Shown piece by piece: positions 8,757-19,225 of a stretch of DNA of 64,000 nt (positions within the stretch are counted from its first letter, which is position 1; each line of letters opens with the position of its first letter). This stretch comes from JAAYJT01 sp037445555 (GTDB lineage Bacteria > Bacteroidota > Bacteroidia > Bacteroidales > JAAYJT01). The position numbers were made by a program, and so were the translations under genes. Under the pieces are notes generated by a model. It was given only the letters and a program-made list of their open reading frames with translations, made no database searches and was not told the DNA's origin. The stretch is from contig JBBIKG010000004.1 in assembly GCA_037445555.1 (NCBI GenBank), positions 62,001-126,000 of the forward strand, written 5' to 3'.

Positions 8757-11700
8757 TTATTGAGCCAGTGTGAACCGCAGGCTGATGCCTCCAAAGGTGC
8801 TTGAATTGCGAAATTGGTTGGATATAAACGGGTTGGTCGAGGTGCGCTCAAAAAACACCCTGGTCGTCAGGTTCTGATTCATCATGTACTCGGCAGATGC
8901 AAGAATAGAGATAATGCTTTGTCCGGCCGACACGTTGTCGAGATCTTCATCAATCCTTCGCAGTACTGTTTTATTCTCGCGCATCGAGAAATCCAATTTC
9001 AGGTTCAGGTCACTCCGCACTTGCTGGCGCCTTCCGCTTCCGCCCCCACCCAGCGACCGAATCATGAACTTAAGATCCTGAATACGATAACCGGCGCCAA
9101 ATACAAGTTCATTGCTGACAACCTCCGTCAACTGGTTGTTGACGAAACTCAGTGATAGGTTTCTCGTACGCCTCACTTCAAATTTGGTCAACAGGCTGTT
9201 GTGCCAGGTCATATCAAAATTGATGAGCGGATTGAATTGCTCCGAAATAGTCACGACATCCATTCGTTTTTGTGCAATGAAGTTACCTGAGGCATCGCGA
9301 ACGCCCTGGCCTTCCTTAAACTCCACATTGGTAATAAAGGAGCCGATGTTATAACTCGACCGATAGGAATGTGAGATGGTGAAATTGCGAAGGTATTTTT
9401 GTACAAAACTCATATTGGTAAAACCATTGTATATCAACCTCCAGCTTGGCAGTGGAATTTTAGGGAAAGGACTCAGGTTGATTTTGGCAGCATCCTGACC
9501 CGCGTATGCCGCAAGAAATGAATGCAGCAACACATCTTGCGACGATCCGCTGTATCCACTCGGAAAACCTGTTGGATCGACTCCCTGAGAAAGCGGGTTG
9601 GTTTGTGCAAGCCTTCGGGCAATGGTAAGGCGGTTGGCTTTCAACTGATCAAATACCGGCGAGGTGTGATCAGCGCGGTCTCTGGCGAACGCTGTTTTCC
9701 AGGTGATATATGACAGACTGAAGGTTCCGCCCTCCTGGGGAGAAAAGGACCTGAACTGGCCATCGCTGGCCATTTTGAAATACTCCTGATAGTTGAGTGC
9801 TTCAGTGCGGTCGGCATTCAGTTCAATACGCAGATCGGGCAGGGGCTCAAGGTTTGCCCTTACTATAAGGTTTTTTGATGCCCTACGCAGATACGCCGTA
9901 TTGAGCATCGAATCGACCGACAGCCAGTTGCTGCTCATGGCTTTGGGCCGGATGTCGCGCTGGTCGCCGAGCACAAAGCCCCAGCCCGGAGCATTGTCGC
10001 TTAACCGGTTGCCCATAAAGCTTGGCTCGGGCATAAATCCGGGCAGCAGGGCACCGTTGTTTTCGGTGTAGTTAACGGAAACTTCCTTTAGAGCAATCAA
10101 AAACCTAAGTGTAGTGTTTCCAACTCCTTTGAGCACCCTGGCCATACTGAATGGTGTTTTTACGGTATCCGGGGGAGGTCTTTCGGGTTGCGGGTTCTGC
10201 CTTGAGCCTGAACGGGTGTAGGGCATCATATAAGGGTTGTATCGAGCCGACACCTGGTTGAGTTTTCGCAATCCCGGCACCTTATCATACAGGCCGCTAA
10301 AACGCAGGTTGGAGCTGAGCTGTATAGAGTTATTATTTTCAATGGTATTACCAAGTGCTGCTTGCACACTTCGCGGCGATGCCTGCCAGCGGAAGGTGCC
10401 TCCATAGCGGGCGTTGATATATATCCAGTCGAGCAGCTTAATCTTATTGATGGGCACCATATAGCTCAGCCCCACATTTTGTGTGTAGTTGCTGATGGTT
10501 CCGAACCTGTATATCTCGTCGAGTATCGAATCCCGAACCATCTGGTAATTGGGTTTTTCGCGGGCGATGGTGCCGGGAGGCTCGTTGATAAAAGCACCGG
10601 CATTGGCGTCGAACTCGAGTCTAAGACCCTGGGTCAGATCATATTTGATGTCATATAAGCGGGTCCAGTCCCAGCGCTTGATTACGGTAGTGTCTATCTT
10701 GATCAATGCAGCACTTTTGTTCCGGAGCAACCGCTCGTTGTATTCGCGAAACATATCGGTACGGAAAGACATCACCCTCGGCAGGTAATAAAAATTAAAA
10801 TCCTGTATCAGCCTGATCTTTGAAATTTTTGCAAAAGGCCTGACATTAGGCGGGTTATAGGCGAAATTATATCCAACGCCCCCCCTGAAAATACGCTTGA
10901 GGTCGTACTCAATGTCGATATTGTGCCTGTTTACTTCAGAGTAGGCATACGATAGGTCGATGTTTTCAATATCCCACGGACGCACCTTGGCCACTTTGCC
11001 TGTACGCTCCTTGCGTACATTCATAAAATTTATGTTCTTGCGCTGGGTGACATCCTGGGTGCGCATCCTAAGCGAATCGCGTCCCTGCTTATCCAGGTCC
11101 TTGATTTCATCGCGATAAAGTATGTCAGGATCAAGCGGATTGTACTGCGGTATGCTGCGGGTCTCAGAATAGTCGTAGTGAAGGGGGATGCGCATTCCGA
11201 GGTTTTCGGGCAGCAACTTGCCCAGTTCGATGTTGGTGGCCACGTCGACCTGCGAAAAGGTTTCGACCGTGCGTTCCGATACCCGTTTTTCGACGCTGCC
11301 AAAGCCAGGGGTGTTGTAAAGGCCTGATACCAGAACATTTCCAAGATCGGCCAGGATCAGGCTCGCCCTTGCGGTGGCGGCCCATCCACTTCGGTTGTTA
11401 AAATCGGTAAGCCTGAGTTCATTGAACCAAACCTCGGCACATTTGGCCCGTCCATCGTCATCATCGGCAAGAGTCCGTTTCTTTGGATTCCTCACACCAA
11501 CCATCAAAACTTTAACATCGCTCAGGCTGGGGTTGCCCACCACTGTAATTCGGTTTTTACCATCAAAATTATAGAAGGGGGAATTGGCGCTAAATCCCGA
11601 GCCAGGTGTAGTAAGCAGTTCGTTGCGTTTTTTCTTTGTTTCCACCAATTTGTCAAGCTCAATATCAAATCGGTTGCCCGCAGGCCAGATGGCTTCCGCA

Positions 11701-14700
11701 TTTGCCGAAGATGTCTGCCATGGAGTAAACTCCAGCGGTATTTCGTACTCGTAATAGTTTTGAGTAAAATCACTGCCAATGCGAATAAATGCAGTAAGGT
11801 CACCGGGTTTGAGCTCTTCGCCGGCGATTGATTTTTCGGCATGCAAAAACATTTGCAGCCTTTTGAACTGGCGAAAATCAAAATCTGTTGATTTATAGGT
11901 GCCGCGGGCATCGCCGTCGGCAAGGTTGCAGACTTTAAGCGCCAGCGACTGTTCATTTTTCTGTTGCTGCTGAATGGTGCCTAGGTTTATTTCGCGCTCG
12001 ATGCCCGGTGGTAAAACGTAGGGTATAGGCTGCCTGAATCCATTGGCTTCAATGTTCACGGTCGAGATTTCGAACTTGGCATCGTTCTGGTTGGCAACCC
12101 AGTCGCCCGGTTCAAGCAGGTCATTGGTATAGCGGCGCCAGTCGCTGCGGACCAGCTCAAACGTAGCCAGTCGCAGGATGACTTCTTTCTCCCACCCCTT
12201 AAAAAACATACGAATGAACCGGATTGACCGGAAATCCTGGATGTTGCCGACAATCTGGTCGGGGTTGCGCACCGGGATTTTGAACTGGTACCATTTCACT
12301 TCTCCGCGGGTTCCGTTTTCGAGCGGTATATTTCTGGCCTGTTGGATATCAGCAATGTAATTTTGACCAACGGTCATCTTGTCGGGCCGGAGTTCAATTC
12401 TGTACTGATAATATCTCTCCGATTCGCTCAGGGTGTTATCGCGGTTGATGTCTTCGACATTAGGCAGGCTGTTGAATAAAGTCGGATATCCCTCGGTATT
12501 TTGTTGGGAGGCGGGCGAATTGCCATCGGGCCCGTTAAAGTTCTTGTAGCGCCGGGCTATGCTGCGGTAGCGGTCATCGTTATCAAGGGCTGCTCCTCTG
12601 AAATACTGGAAATTATCCCCGCCCACGTCGGCAAAGGCGGTGCGGTAGGCTTCGCTTGAAGCTCCGTACTGCTGAGCTATTTGCAGGAGGTAGGAGCTGA
12701 AAAACGACCTTTCGTCTTCGTCAGACAGGCCGTCATACCCAACGTCCTGGAATTTACGAGCTTCCGGATCGTTATCAAAGGCATTCACTAAGGCCTGGAC
12801 TTTAGGCACTCTTCCCCATATTGTGGTATCCACATTTCGCACAACTGTGCTGCCCGGAAGGCCATTTTCGAAACTCTTGCGACCATCGCGCAGAATATCT
12901 TCAGAAACATCGCCAAGGTTGAAATAAAGGTAGCCTCCCGGGTGCTGGGGATCTTCGGCAAATGGATCCATCATCCAGAATTCTATGTACTCAACATTGG
13001 TGGCTTCGAAATCGGTGTTGTCGATAGCGCGCATAATGCCGCCCCAGCGTGAGCGCGGATCGCGCAGCGATCCGCTTGCTGTGATACCTCGCGAAAATGG
13101 CCCCGGATTCACTTCAAGGTTGTATGGGCCTTTATCGAAGGGATAATAGGCCAGGTTCATTATGTCTATGATCATGGGCTGCCCGCTGGGCGGGTCAGCA
13201 TTAGGGAACACTTCTGTTTCGCGCACAGCGCGCACCGAATGGCGCGAAAGCTCATCCTTGTCGATATTTGGCGGCCTCACATTGCTTGTTTTTTCATAGA
13301 ACACCGATCGGTCGATATTATACCATGCCAGCTTTGCCCGGTTATATCCATAGGCCAGTCCGGTTCCCGGCGCTCCTTCAGGAAACATCCCAGCAGTGAC
13401 CTGATATTGCGGAGTGCTGGCAAGATGCCAGTTACCGATATTACGCAAGTCGATGCTTGATTTGCTTCCTTCGAAGTCGTCGATGTAGGTGGTTCCTGTT
13501 TTTCCGACCGCCTTGGAATGGCCCGGAATAAAATGGGCAAATTCCCCATCCATCACTAGGCGTGACGGGGTTTTGGTGCTATAGAAGGGTAGCCTGTCGA
13601 GAAGACGGGTTAGAGCGGCTGATTCGGTCTGGTAGCCAAAGTCGAGACCCCAAAGAATGTTGCTTACCGGTTCGTTGCCAAAGCTTACCTTCTGCGTAAG
13701 CGGTCTTTCGTGAAGATTCATGAAGGTGCCTCCCACGAAGAACTTGTTGCTGAAACGATGCTCAACCCTTGTGCCAAACAGACGCTTGGTCTGTATGTTG
13801 AACATATTTGTGCTTTCAAGCGAAATATTGATGGGAGTACCCGAATTTAGTATTCCTTCGTCGATGATGCGTACCCGGCCCAAGGTATAATCTACCGTGT
13901 AATGAATGTTCTCAGTTAGGATATTACCGCCAGCTGTGACCTTTACCGACCCCTGTGGCACATTTATGGCATTGAGCGCTATCTCTGAACCGCTCGAGGA
14001 TTTGTACGAACCCTGAAGAATAAATTTGTTTTTATCAGGATATTGCAATGCACCGGTTTTAGTAAGCCGATAAAGAGAGTCGAAGGCATACTTGTCGCCA
14101 AGTTCCTTATCAACCAACCTTTTGCGCAAATAGCTGCCAAAAGGTTCGACTACTGTGAAAAATATACGTCCCGTACTGGCCTGAATAGTCCCTCCCTGGG
14201 TGGCGGCACCGTCAATAAAATCAAAAAATCCATCGTGCGGAGGGTTGAGTTGAGGCGTAAGATTATCGAAGTTGAATACACGAATGAGCGGAACACCTTT
14301 AACATCCGCCGGACCTTCGAGCAGGTATCCTGTGGGCACGCTGTTGACGCTTCCCGAATAAAGAATATTCAGTATAAAATCCTCCCTATTTACCTGATAA
14401 GCATTCAGATTATAGATATTTTTCATCATCAGATCCCACAGCGGGATACGGGTATCAATGGCAGTACTCTTAAGCAGCTTAACCATAAGCGCTTTTGGGG
14501 TGCTGATACCCTGATCCGAAAACTCACCTACCTGGTACACCTGATCACTTTGACCGACGAGTGTGTATTGATAAGCTACTGCGAGCACCTCGTCAGGCTT
14601 AAGCTGAAAATTGAGTGATATGAAACCCAGCTTGCTGTTGTAGGTGAATTCGTTCGGCGAGAGCTTGCGCGCATTTTCAACCTTTTCAAAATCGCGCCCC

Positions 14701-15998
14701 GCAACCAGGCCCAGTGAGTGACCGGCGAGATATTCACTAACCTGGTTGATATCCCGCATTCGCATACTATCTAATTGAGCCAGGAGGTTATTTGTTTTGT
14801 TTTGGGGAACCCCGCTTGTTGACCCCAATGAAAGCTGTTTGTTGTAAGGCTTGTACTCGCCCAGGTCCATAAAGGCGACAATGTTGCGGTTTTCGGTCAC
14901 AGCAGGTCCTTTGGTGGTCACCCACACCTCAATTTTTGTGATATTCACATTACTGCTTACGATAGGTAGCCGGGCCAGCGCCTCATCAAACCTGTCGCGG
15001 AAAAAATGCCCGATGAAAAAATGTCTGTTCTCATCATACTCCAGGGCTTTGATTTCAAACTGGGTAGTCTGGGCTCCGCCCTGTACCGTGATATTGCGCG
15101 TTTCGCTTTTCTGCTGCGAAAACACACTGGTGATGGTGGTTCGGCCAAACTGCAACTGGGTCTTGAGGCCAAACAGGCTTTGACTTCCTGTAATCAGTGT
15201 GCTGTTAAGGGGTAGTGTAACGTCGCCTGCTTCGATCAGTTTCAAAATCTCGTCTTCCTTGCCCTCATATTTGAGTTTGAGTTTGTTCTCAAAATCAAAC
15301 ATCGCCTCTGTATTGTAGTTGGTATTGAATTCTATTTTGTCGCCGATGCGGGCTACAACGCTCATCTGTATCTTTTGGTCAAAATCGAAGTTGGTGGTGC
15401 GGCGCCTCTTGACATCCAGTGCCGGGTCTTCGCGATAGTTTGACCGAACGCCGAAGGTAAGTTCTGCTGAACCTTGCGGCCGGATATCGATCACATTGCT
15501 GCCAAATATTTTCTCAAAAAGTTCACCCCCCACATTAATTTGCGGGATTAGCCCTCCTGCGCGCCGATCGGCCTGGCCGGGCACCGACTGGGTGCGCTGC
15601 CTCCAGTAATTCTCCAGCGAATTTTCAAGCGAATAATTTTGGTACTCCTCGAAGGTCAGGGTACGGGGCGTGTGAAAATTGAGTTGCCCAAGCTTTGAAT
15701 AAATGGTATATTCTTTACGAACAGGGTCGTATACAATTTCTTCGGTAAGCTCTTTCGGATCTTTGAAGTCGATCCCTCTCTTACGCTTGGGGCTTGACAA
15801 CAACACAGGGTTCTGCTGTTGAAGAGGGTAAGGTAGTTTACTTAAGGTATCATCAGCATGATTAGCGGAAAACCCACTTGCGGGCGTATCGAAAGGTGCA
15901 GTTTTGGCATCGGGAATGCCTGCCCAAACAAGCAATCCGACAAAAATAATGCAAACTAAACGAAGCAGGTATCTGATAGACTGATCCAAGGGTGTCAA
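8757..15998 (-). CDS. sprA: T9SS outer-membrane translocon / gliding motility protein SprA (Sov)
   Basis: SprA forms the very large 36-stranded outer-membrane barrel through which type IX secretion cargo leaves the cell. At 2413 residues this is the family's usual size. The N-terminus carries a hydrophobic export signal (about residues 10-30), followed by the family's opening region (residues 95-190, including FEKIFGSNVIDIRPQG). Long runs of amphipathic strands and periplasmic repeats follow. The C-terminus ends in barrel strands with terminal LRFTLAQ. The frame is uninterrupted over 7.2 kb. It lies between ruvA (56 bp upstream) and gcvH. A T9SS cargo protein occurs at 52.7 kb, so the secretion system is probably functional. 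Confidence 0.95.
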   Translation of the reverse strand: MTPLDQSIRYLLRLVCIIFVGLLVWAGIPDAKTAPFDTPASGFSANHADDTLSKLPYPLQQQNPVLLSSPKRKRGIDFKDPKELTEEIVYDPVRKEYTIYSKLGQLNFHTPRTLTFEEYQNYSLENSLENYWRQRTQSVPGQADRRAGGLIPQINVGGELFEKIFGSNVIDIRPQGSAELTFGVRSNYREDPALDVKRRRTTNFDFDQKIQMSVVARIGDKIEFNTNYNTEAMFDFENKLKLKYEGKEDEILKLIEAGDVTLPLNSTLITGSQSLFGLKTQLQFGRTTITSVFSQQKSETRNITVQGGAQTTQFEIKALEYDENRHFFIGHFFRDRFDEALARLPIVSSNVNITKIEVWVTTKGPAVTENRNIVAFMDLGEYKPYNKQLSLGSTSGVPQNKTNNLLAQLDSMRMRDINQVSEYLAGHSLGLVAGRDFEKVENARKLSPNEFTYNSKLGFISLNFQLKPDEVLAVAYQYTLVGQSDQVYQVGEFSDQGISTPKALMVKLLKSTAIDTRIPLWDLMMKNIYNLNAYQVNREDFILNILYSGSVNSVPTGYLLEGPADVKGVPLIRVFNFDNLTPQLNPPHDGFFDFIDGAATQGGTIQASTGRIFFTVVEPFGSYLRKRLVDKELGDKYAFDSLYRLTKTGALQYPDKNKFILQGSYKSSSGSEIALNAINVPQGSVKVTAGGNILTENIHYTVDYTLGRVRIIDEGILNSGTPINISLESTNMFNIQTKRLFGTRVEHRFSNKFFVGGTFMNLHERPLTQKVSFGNEPVSNILWGLDFGYQTESAALTRLLDRLPFYSTKTPSRLVMDGEFAHFIPGHSKAVGKTGTTYIDDFEGSKSSIDLRNIGNWHLASTPQYQVTAGMFPEGAPGTGLAYGYNRAKLAWYNIDRSVFYEKTSNVRPPNIDKDELSRHSVRAVRETEVFPNADPPSGQPMIIDIMNLAYYPFDKGPYNLEVNPGPFSRGITASGSLRDPRSRWGGIMRAIDNTDFEATNVEYIEFWMMDPFAEDPQHPGGYLYFNLGDVSEDILRDGRKSFENGLPGSTVVRNVDTTIWGRVPKVQALVNAFDNDPEARKFQDVGYDGLSDEDERSFFSSYLLQIAQQYGASSEAYRTAFADVGGDNFQYFRGAALDNDDRYRSIARRYKNFNGPDGNSPASQQNTEGYPTLFNSLPNVEDINRDNTLSESERYYQYRIELRPDKMTVGQNYIADIQQARNIPLENGTRGEVKWYQFKIPVRNPDQIVGNIQDFRSIRFIRMFFKGWEKEVILRLATFELVRSDWRRYTNDLLEPGDWVANQNDAKFEISTVNIEANGFRQPIPYVLPPGIEREINLGTIQQQQKNEQSLALKVCNLADGDARGTYKSTDFDFRQFKRLQMFLHAEKSIAGEELKPGDLTAFIRIGSDFTQNYYEYEIPLEFTPWQTSSANAEAIWPAGNRFDIELDKLVETKKKRNELLTTPGSGFSANSPFYNFDGKNRITVVGNPSLSDVKVLMVGVRNPKKRTLADDDDGRAKCAEVWFNELRLTDFNNRSGWAATARASLILADLGNVLVSGLYNTPGFGSVEKRVSERTVETFSQVDVATNIELGKLLPENLGMRIPLHYDYSETRSIPQYNPLDPDILYRDEIKDLDKQGRDSLRMRTQDVTQRKNINFMNVRKERTGKVAKVRPWDIENIDLSYAYSEVNRHNIDIEYDLKRIFRGGVGYNFAYNPPNVRPFAKISKIRLIQDFNFYYLPRVMSFRTDMFREYNERLLRNKSAALIKIDTTVIKRWDWTRLYDIKYDLTQGLRLEFDANAGAFINEPPGTIAREKPNYQMVRDSILDEIYRFGTISNYTQNVGLSYMVPINKIKLLDWIYINARYGGTFRWQASPRSVQAALGNTIENNNSIQLSSNLRFSGLYDKVPGLRKLNQVSARYNPYMMPYTRSGSRQNPQPERPPPDTVKTPFSMARVLKGVGNTTLRFLIALKEVSVNYTENNGALLPGFMPEPSFMGNRLSDNAPGWGFVLGDQRDIRPKAMSSNWLSVDSMLNTAYLRRASKNLIVRANLEPLPDLRIELNADRTEALNYQEYFKMASDGQFRSFSPQEGGTFSLSYITWKTAFARDRADHTSPVFDQLKANRLTIARRLAQTNPLSQGVDPTGFPSGYSGSSQDVLLHSFLAAYAGQDAAKINLSPFPKIPLPSWRLIYNGFTNMSFVQKYLRNFTISHSYRSSYNIGSFITNVEFKEGQGVRDASGNFIAQKRMDVVTISEQFNPLINFDMTWHNSLLTKFEVRRTRNLSLSFVNNQLTEVVSNELVFGAGYRIQDLKFMIRSLGGGGSGRRQQVRSDLNLKLDFSMRENKTVLRRIDEDLDNVSAGQSIISILASAEYMMNQNLTTRVFFERTSTNPFISNQFRNSSTFGGISLRFTLAQ

Positions 15999-16054
15999 GC
16001 TTATTAATACAATCCTCCGGGTTGTGGCCGCCTCTCCCAGCTTACCTGCACTGG

Positions 16055-16654
16055 TTAGAGCATTTTCAAGGCATTCTTGACCAGCACTTCAACACTCATG
16101 GCGTCACCCCCCGAAGCAATGATTTTCTGAAGGGCTTTTTCGGCAGCGCTTTTATTGAAACCAAGCATTACCAGTGCAGATAACGCTTCTTCTTTCTGTG
16201 TATTGTATGCTGCGCCTAAATTGTCAGTCGCTACGGCTATGAGGCCGACCTTATCCTTCAGGTCAACGATGATGCGTTGAGCAGTTTTTGCCCCTATGCC
16301 TTTGATGGATTGAAGCAGGGGCACATTGCCTCTTTGGATAGCTGTTTTGATGTCGGCCACTGACGATGATGACAAAATAAGCCTCGCGGTGTTGGCACCT
16401 ATTCCACTTACTGTGATCAACTCACGGAAAAGTTCACGCTCGGCTTCGTCGATAAAACCGTAGAGAATATGGGCATCATCACGCACTAACAAGTGGGTGA
16501 GCAGCCTGCATTTTTGGGGAGGTTCTTCGTGCGGGTTGGGCAACCTGGAGTATGTATTCAATGAAATATTGAGGTGATACCCCACACCGTGGCAGTCAAT
16601 CACCACATAAGCGGGACTCTTTTCTGTTAAATAACCTTCAACATAAGCGTACAT
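16055..16654 (-). CDS. ruvA: Holliday junction branch migration protein RuvA
   Basis: Tetrameric DNA-binding subunit that loads RuvB helicase on Holliday junctions. The start is the ATG at 16652-16654 (MYAYVEGYLTEK), giving 199 residues; a longer in-frame reading adds 13 atypical residues. Domain I is an OB fold (residues 1-65), domain II has two helix-hairpin-helix motifs (VSGIGANTARLIL and IKGIGAKTAQRII), and domain III is the C-terminal RuvB-contact domain (EEALSALVMLGFNKSAAEKAL). It is the first gene of the sprA transcription unit. maeB diverges from it, an arrangement also known in other Bacteroidota. Confidence 0.96.
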   Translation of the reverse strand: MYAYVEGYLTEKSPAYVVIDCHGVGYHLNISLNTYSRLPNPHEEPPQKCRLLTHLLVRDDAHILYGFIDEAERELFRELITVSGIGANTARLILSSSSVADIKTAIQRGNVPLLQSIKGIGAKTAQRIIVDLKDKVGLIAVATDNLGAAYNTQKEEALSALVMLGFNKSAAEKALQKIIASGGDAMSVEVLVKNALKML

Positions 16655-16710
16655 AACCTTTAAAAAATCAGTTATCACATTGGCTGTATGCAATCTGCAT
16701 GCCTGGCCGG

Positions 16711-16718
16711 CAAATGTA
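16711..16718 (-). promoter_or_regulatory. putative -7 box (TACATTTG) for ruvA-sprA-gcvH
   Basis: On the minus strand, a TAnnTTTG match 57 bp upstream of the chosen ruvA start. Confidence 0.5.
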
Positions 16719-16824
16719 CGATTTTACCGTAAATGAATATATCAGGTGCTGATTGCGAGTGGTCAGGTTTAATTCTTTAATTTCGTAAAAATTAATTTTC
16801 ATCACCTCCATCAACCATAAACCT

Positions 16825-19101
16825 ATGAAAACAGCATTGCAGAAGGACGCACTGGAATACCATGCCAGCGGGCGACCTGGAAAAATTGAAGTTATTCCTA
16901 CCAAGCCCTATCAAACACAGCGCGATTTGTCGCTGGCATACACTCCGGGTGTGGCAACCCCCTGTCTCGAAATAAAAGAAAACAGAGATGACGTGTATAA
17001 GTATACAGCCAAAGGGAACCTTGTAGCTGTTATCTCGAACGGAACGGCAGTCCTTGGGCTGGGCGACATCGGAGCTATGGCCGGAAAACCTGTGATGGAA
17101 GGCAAGGGGCTCCTGTTCAAGGTGTTCGCAGACATCGATGTTTTTGATATCGAAGTAGATCAGAAAGACACCGAAAAACTTATTGAAACCATCGTCGCCA
17201 TTGCACCCACTTTTGGCGGTATCAACCTTGAAGACATTAAAGCCCCCGAATGCTTTGAAATTGAAACAAGGGTGCAGGCGGCACTTGACATCCCGGTAAT
17301 GCACGATGATCAGCACGGAACGGCAATGATCACCTCGGCAGGGTTGCTGAATGCGCTTCAACTACTTGGAAAAAAGATTGATGAAATAAAGATTGTGGTC
17401 AATGGCGCAGGAGCCTCCGCCATCTCATGCACCAAACTTTATGTGCTTATGGGAGTAAAGCCTGAAAATATTATCATGGTTGACAGCAAGGGAGTACTCC
17501 GGCACGACCGTACCGATCTTAACCCGGTTAAAAAACAATTTGCTACCACACGCGACCTTCACACGCTTGAAGAAGCAGTAAAAGGAGCGGATATGTTTCT
17601 TGGGCTTTCGGTGGCAGGCGCATTTAAAAAGGAGTGGCTTCTCACCATGGCCGATAATCCCATCGTATTTGCGCTGGCAAATCCGGTTCCGGAGATTCTT
17701 CCGGAAGAGGCATGGTCGGTGAGGCAAGATCTGATTATGGCTACGGGTCGTAGCGATTATCCCAACCAGATCAATAATGTGCTTGGGTTTCCGTTCATCT
17801 TTAGGGGTGCGCTGGACGTAAAAGCTACCAAAATCAACGACGAGATGAAACTGGCGGCAGCCTATGCCCTCGCCGAACTGGCCAAGCTGCCGGTGCCCGA
17901 AGAGGTAAATTTGGCTTACAAAACCACTAATCTCAAATTTGGCCGCGATTATATCATTCCAAAACCCATGGACCCGCGACTCATTGAGCATGTGGCAACT
18001 GCAGTGGCCAGAGCTGCAATGGACAGCGGGGTGGCACGGCAACCTATCACCCACTGGGAGGAATACAAAGATGAGCTCCGGAGAAGGATGGGGCTGGGCG
18101 ATCCGCTTAAGCGCTTTCTGAGGGCAAAAGCCAGAATGGAACCGAAGCGTGTTGTATTCGCCGAAGCCGAAAACTATAAAATCCTCAAAGCCGCTGAAAT
18201 TGTTAAGGGAGAAGGTATTGCTATTCCAATGCTGCTCGGCAATAAAAATATCATTCGTCAAATCATCGCCCAGTATGGGCTGGAGCTTGACAATGTAGAG
18301 ATCATCGACCCTAAATCTCCGGAAGAAACCGAACGCGTCAAAGCATTTGCCGCACAGTACTTTGACAAGCGTAAGCGCCGTGGAGTGACACTTACCGCCG
18401 CCATTGACAACATGACGCACCGAAACTTTTTTGGTCCTATGCTTGTAGAAAACAACTATGCAGATGCAGTGATTTCAGGACTCACTAGAAGTTATCCCGA
18501 CAGCATCAGGCCGGCGTTGCATATCATTGGCAAGAAAAAGGATGCCAAAGTCATCTCGGGGATGTACATCATCATTACCAAAAAAGGACCATTCTTTTTT
18601 GCCGACACCACCGTGAACATGAACCCCGACGAAGAAACCCTGACAGAAATCACGCTGCAGGCCGCCGAAAAAGTCAAACAGTTTAACATTACTCCGCGAA
18701 TTGCGTTGTTGTCATACTCTAATTTCGGATCAGTTGAGGGTCGCATTCCCTTGCTGGTGCGAAATGTGGTGGCAAGATTGCACAAAGAACACCCCGATCT
18801 GATTGTGGATGGCGATATCCAGGCCAACTTTGCCCTGAACAACGAAATGCTGAAAGAAAACTTCCCATTCAGCAAACTGGTTGACGGACCCGCCAATACA
18901 ATGATATTCCCCTACCTCACAGCGGGCAACGTGTCCTACAAGCTTATGCAGGAAATGGGTGGCTTTGAAGCCATCGGTCCAATTTTGATGGGATTGAATA
19001 AAAGCGTTCACATCCTTCAGCTTGGCAGTTCCGTTGCCGAAATCGTAAATATGGTAGCCATTGCCGTAATCGATGCCCAGTGTACCGACTCCCAATCATA
19101 G
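16825..19101 (+). CDS. maeB: malic enzyme with C-terminal phosphotransacetylase-like domain
   Basis: Oxidatively decarboxylates malate to pyruvate, with NADP the usual cofactor for this fusion type. Of 758 residues, about 1-425 form the malic enzyme: the YTPGVATPC segment, VMHDDQHGTA with metal ligands, and the Rossmann motif VVNGAGASAI. Residues 430-755 are a phosphate acetyl/butyryltransferase-like domain (VVFAEAENYKILKAAEI, NYADAVISGLTRSYPDS). In described MaeB fusions this domain is regulatory and lacks transacetylase activity. It sits upstream of mdh, so two malate-consuming enzymes are adjacent. Confidence 0.95.
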   Translation: MKTALQKDALEYHASGRPGKIEVIPTKPYQTQRDLSLAYTPGVATPCLEIKENRDDVYKYTAKGNLVAVISNGTAVLGLGDIGAMAGKPVMEGKGLLFKVFADIDVFDIEVDQKDTEKLIETIVAIAPTFGGINLEDIKAPECFEIETRVQAALDIPVMHDDQHGTAMITSAGLLNALQLLGKKIDEIKIVVNGAGASAISCTKLYVLMGVKPENIIMVDSKGVLRHDRTDLNPVKKQFATTRDLHTLEEAVKGADMFLGLSVAGAFKKEWLLTMADNPIVFALANPVPEILPEEAWSVRQDLIMATGRSDYPNQINNVLGFPFIFRGALDVKATKINDEMKLAAAYALAELAKLPVPEEVNLAYKTTNLKFGRDYIIPKPMDPRLIEHVATAVARAAMDSGVARQPITHWEEYKDELRRRMGLGDPLKRFLRAKARMEPKRVVFAEAENYKILKAAEIVKGEGIAIPMLLGNKNIIRQIIAQYGLELDNVEIIDPKSPEETERVKAFAAQYFDKRKRRGVTLTAAIDNMTHRNFFGPMLVENNYADAVISGLTRSYPDSIRPALHIIGKKKDAKVISGMYIIITKKGPFFFADTTVNMNPDEETLTEITLQAAEKVKQFNITPRIALLSYSNFGSVEGRIPLLVRNVVARLHKEHPDLIVDGDIQANFALNNEMLKENFPFSKLVDGPANTMIFPYLTAGNVSYKLMQEMGGFEAIGPILMGLNKSVHILQLGSSVAEIVNMVAIAVIDAQCTDSQS

Positions 19102-19225
19102 CAAAAATCCCAGGCTCCGAAAATAATATTAACTGACGGATATATTTTACTATGTATTTATATAGATATATTATTAATTTCGCTAATTGTAAGAAACAAT
19201 AACTGCAACCACCAATTCGATTGTC

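Noticed and set aside
17425..18420. 331-codon open frame antisense to maeB
   Set aside because: maeB is clearly coding throughout. The antisense translation is rich in His, Cys and Phe with no recognisable family.
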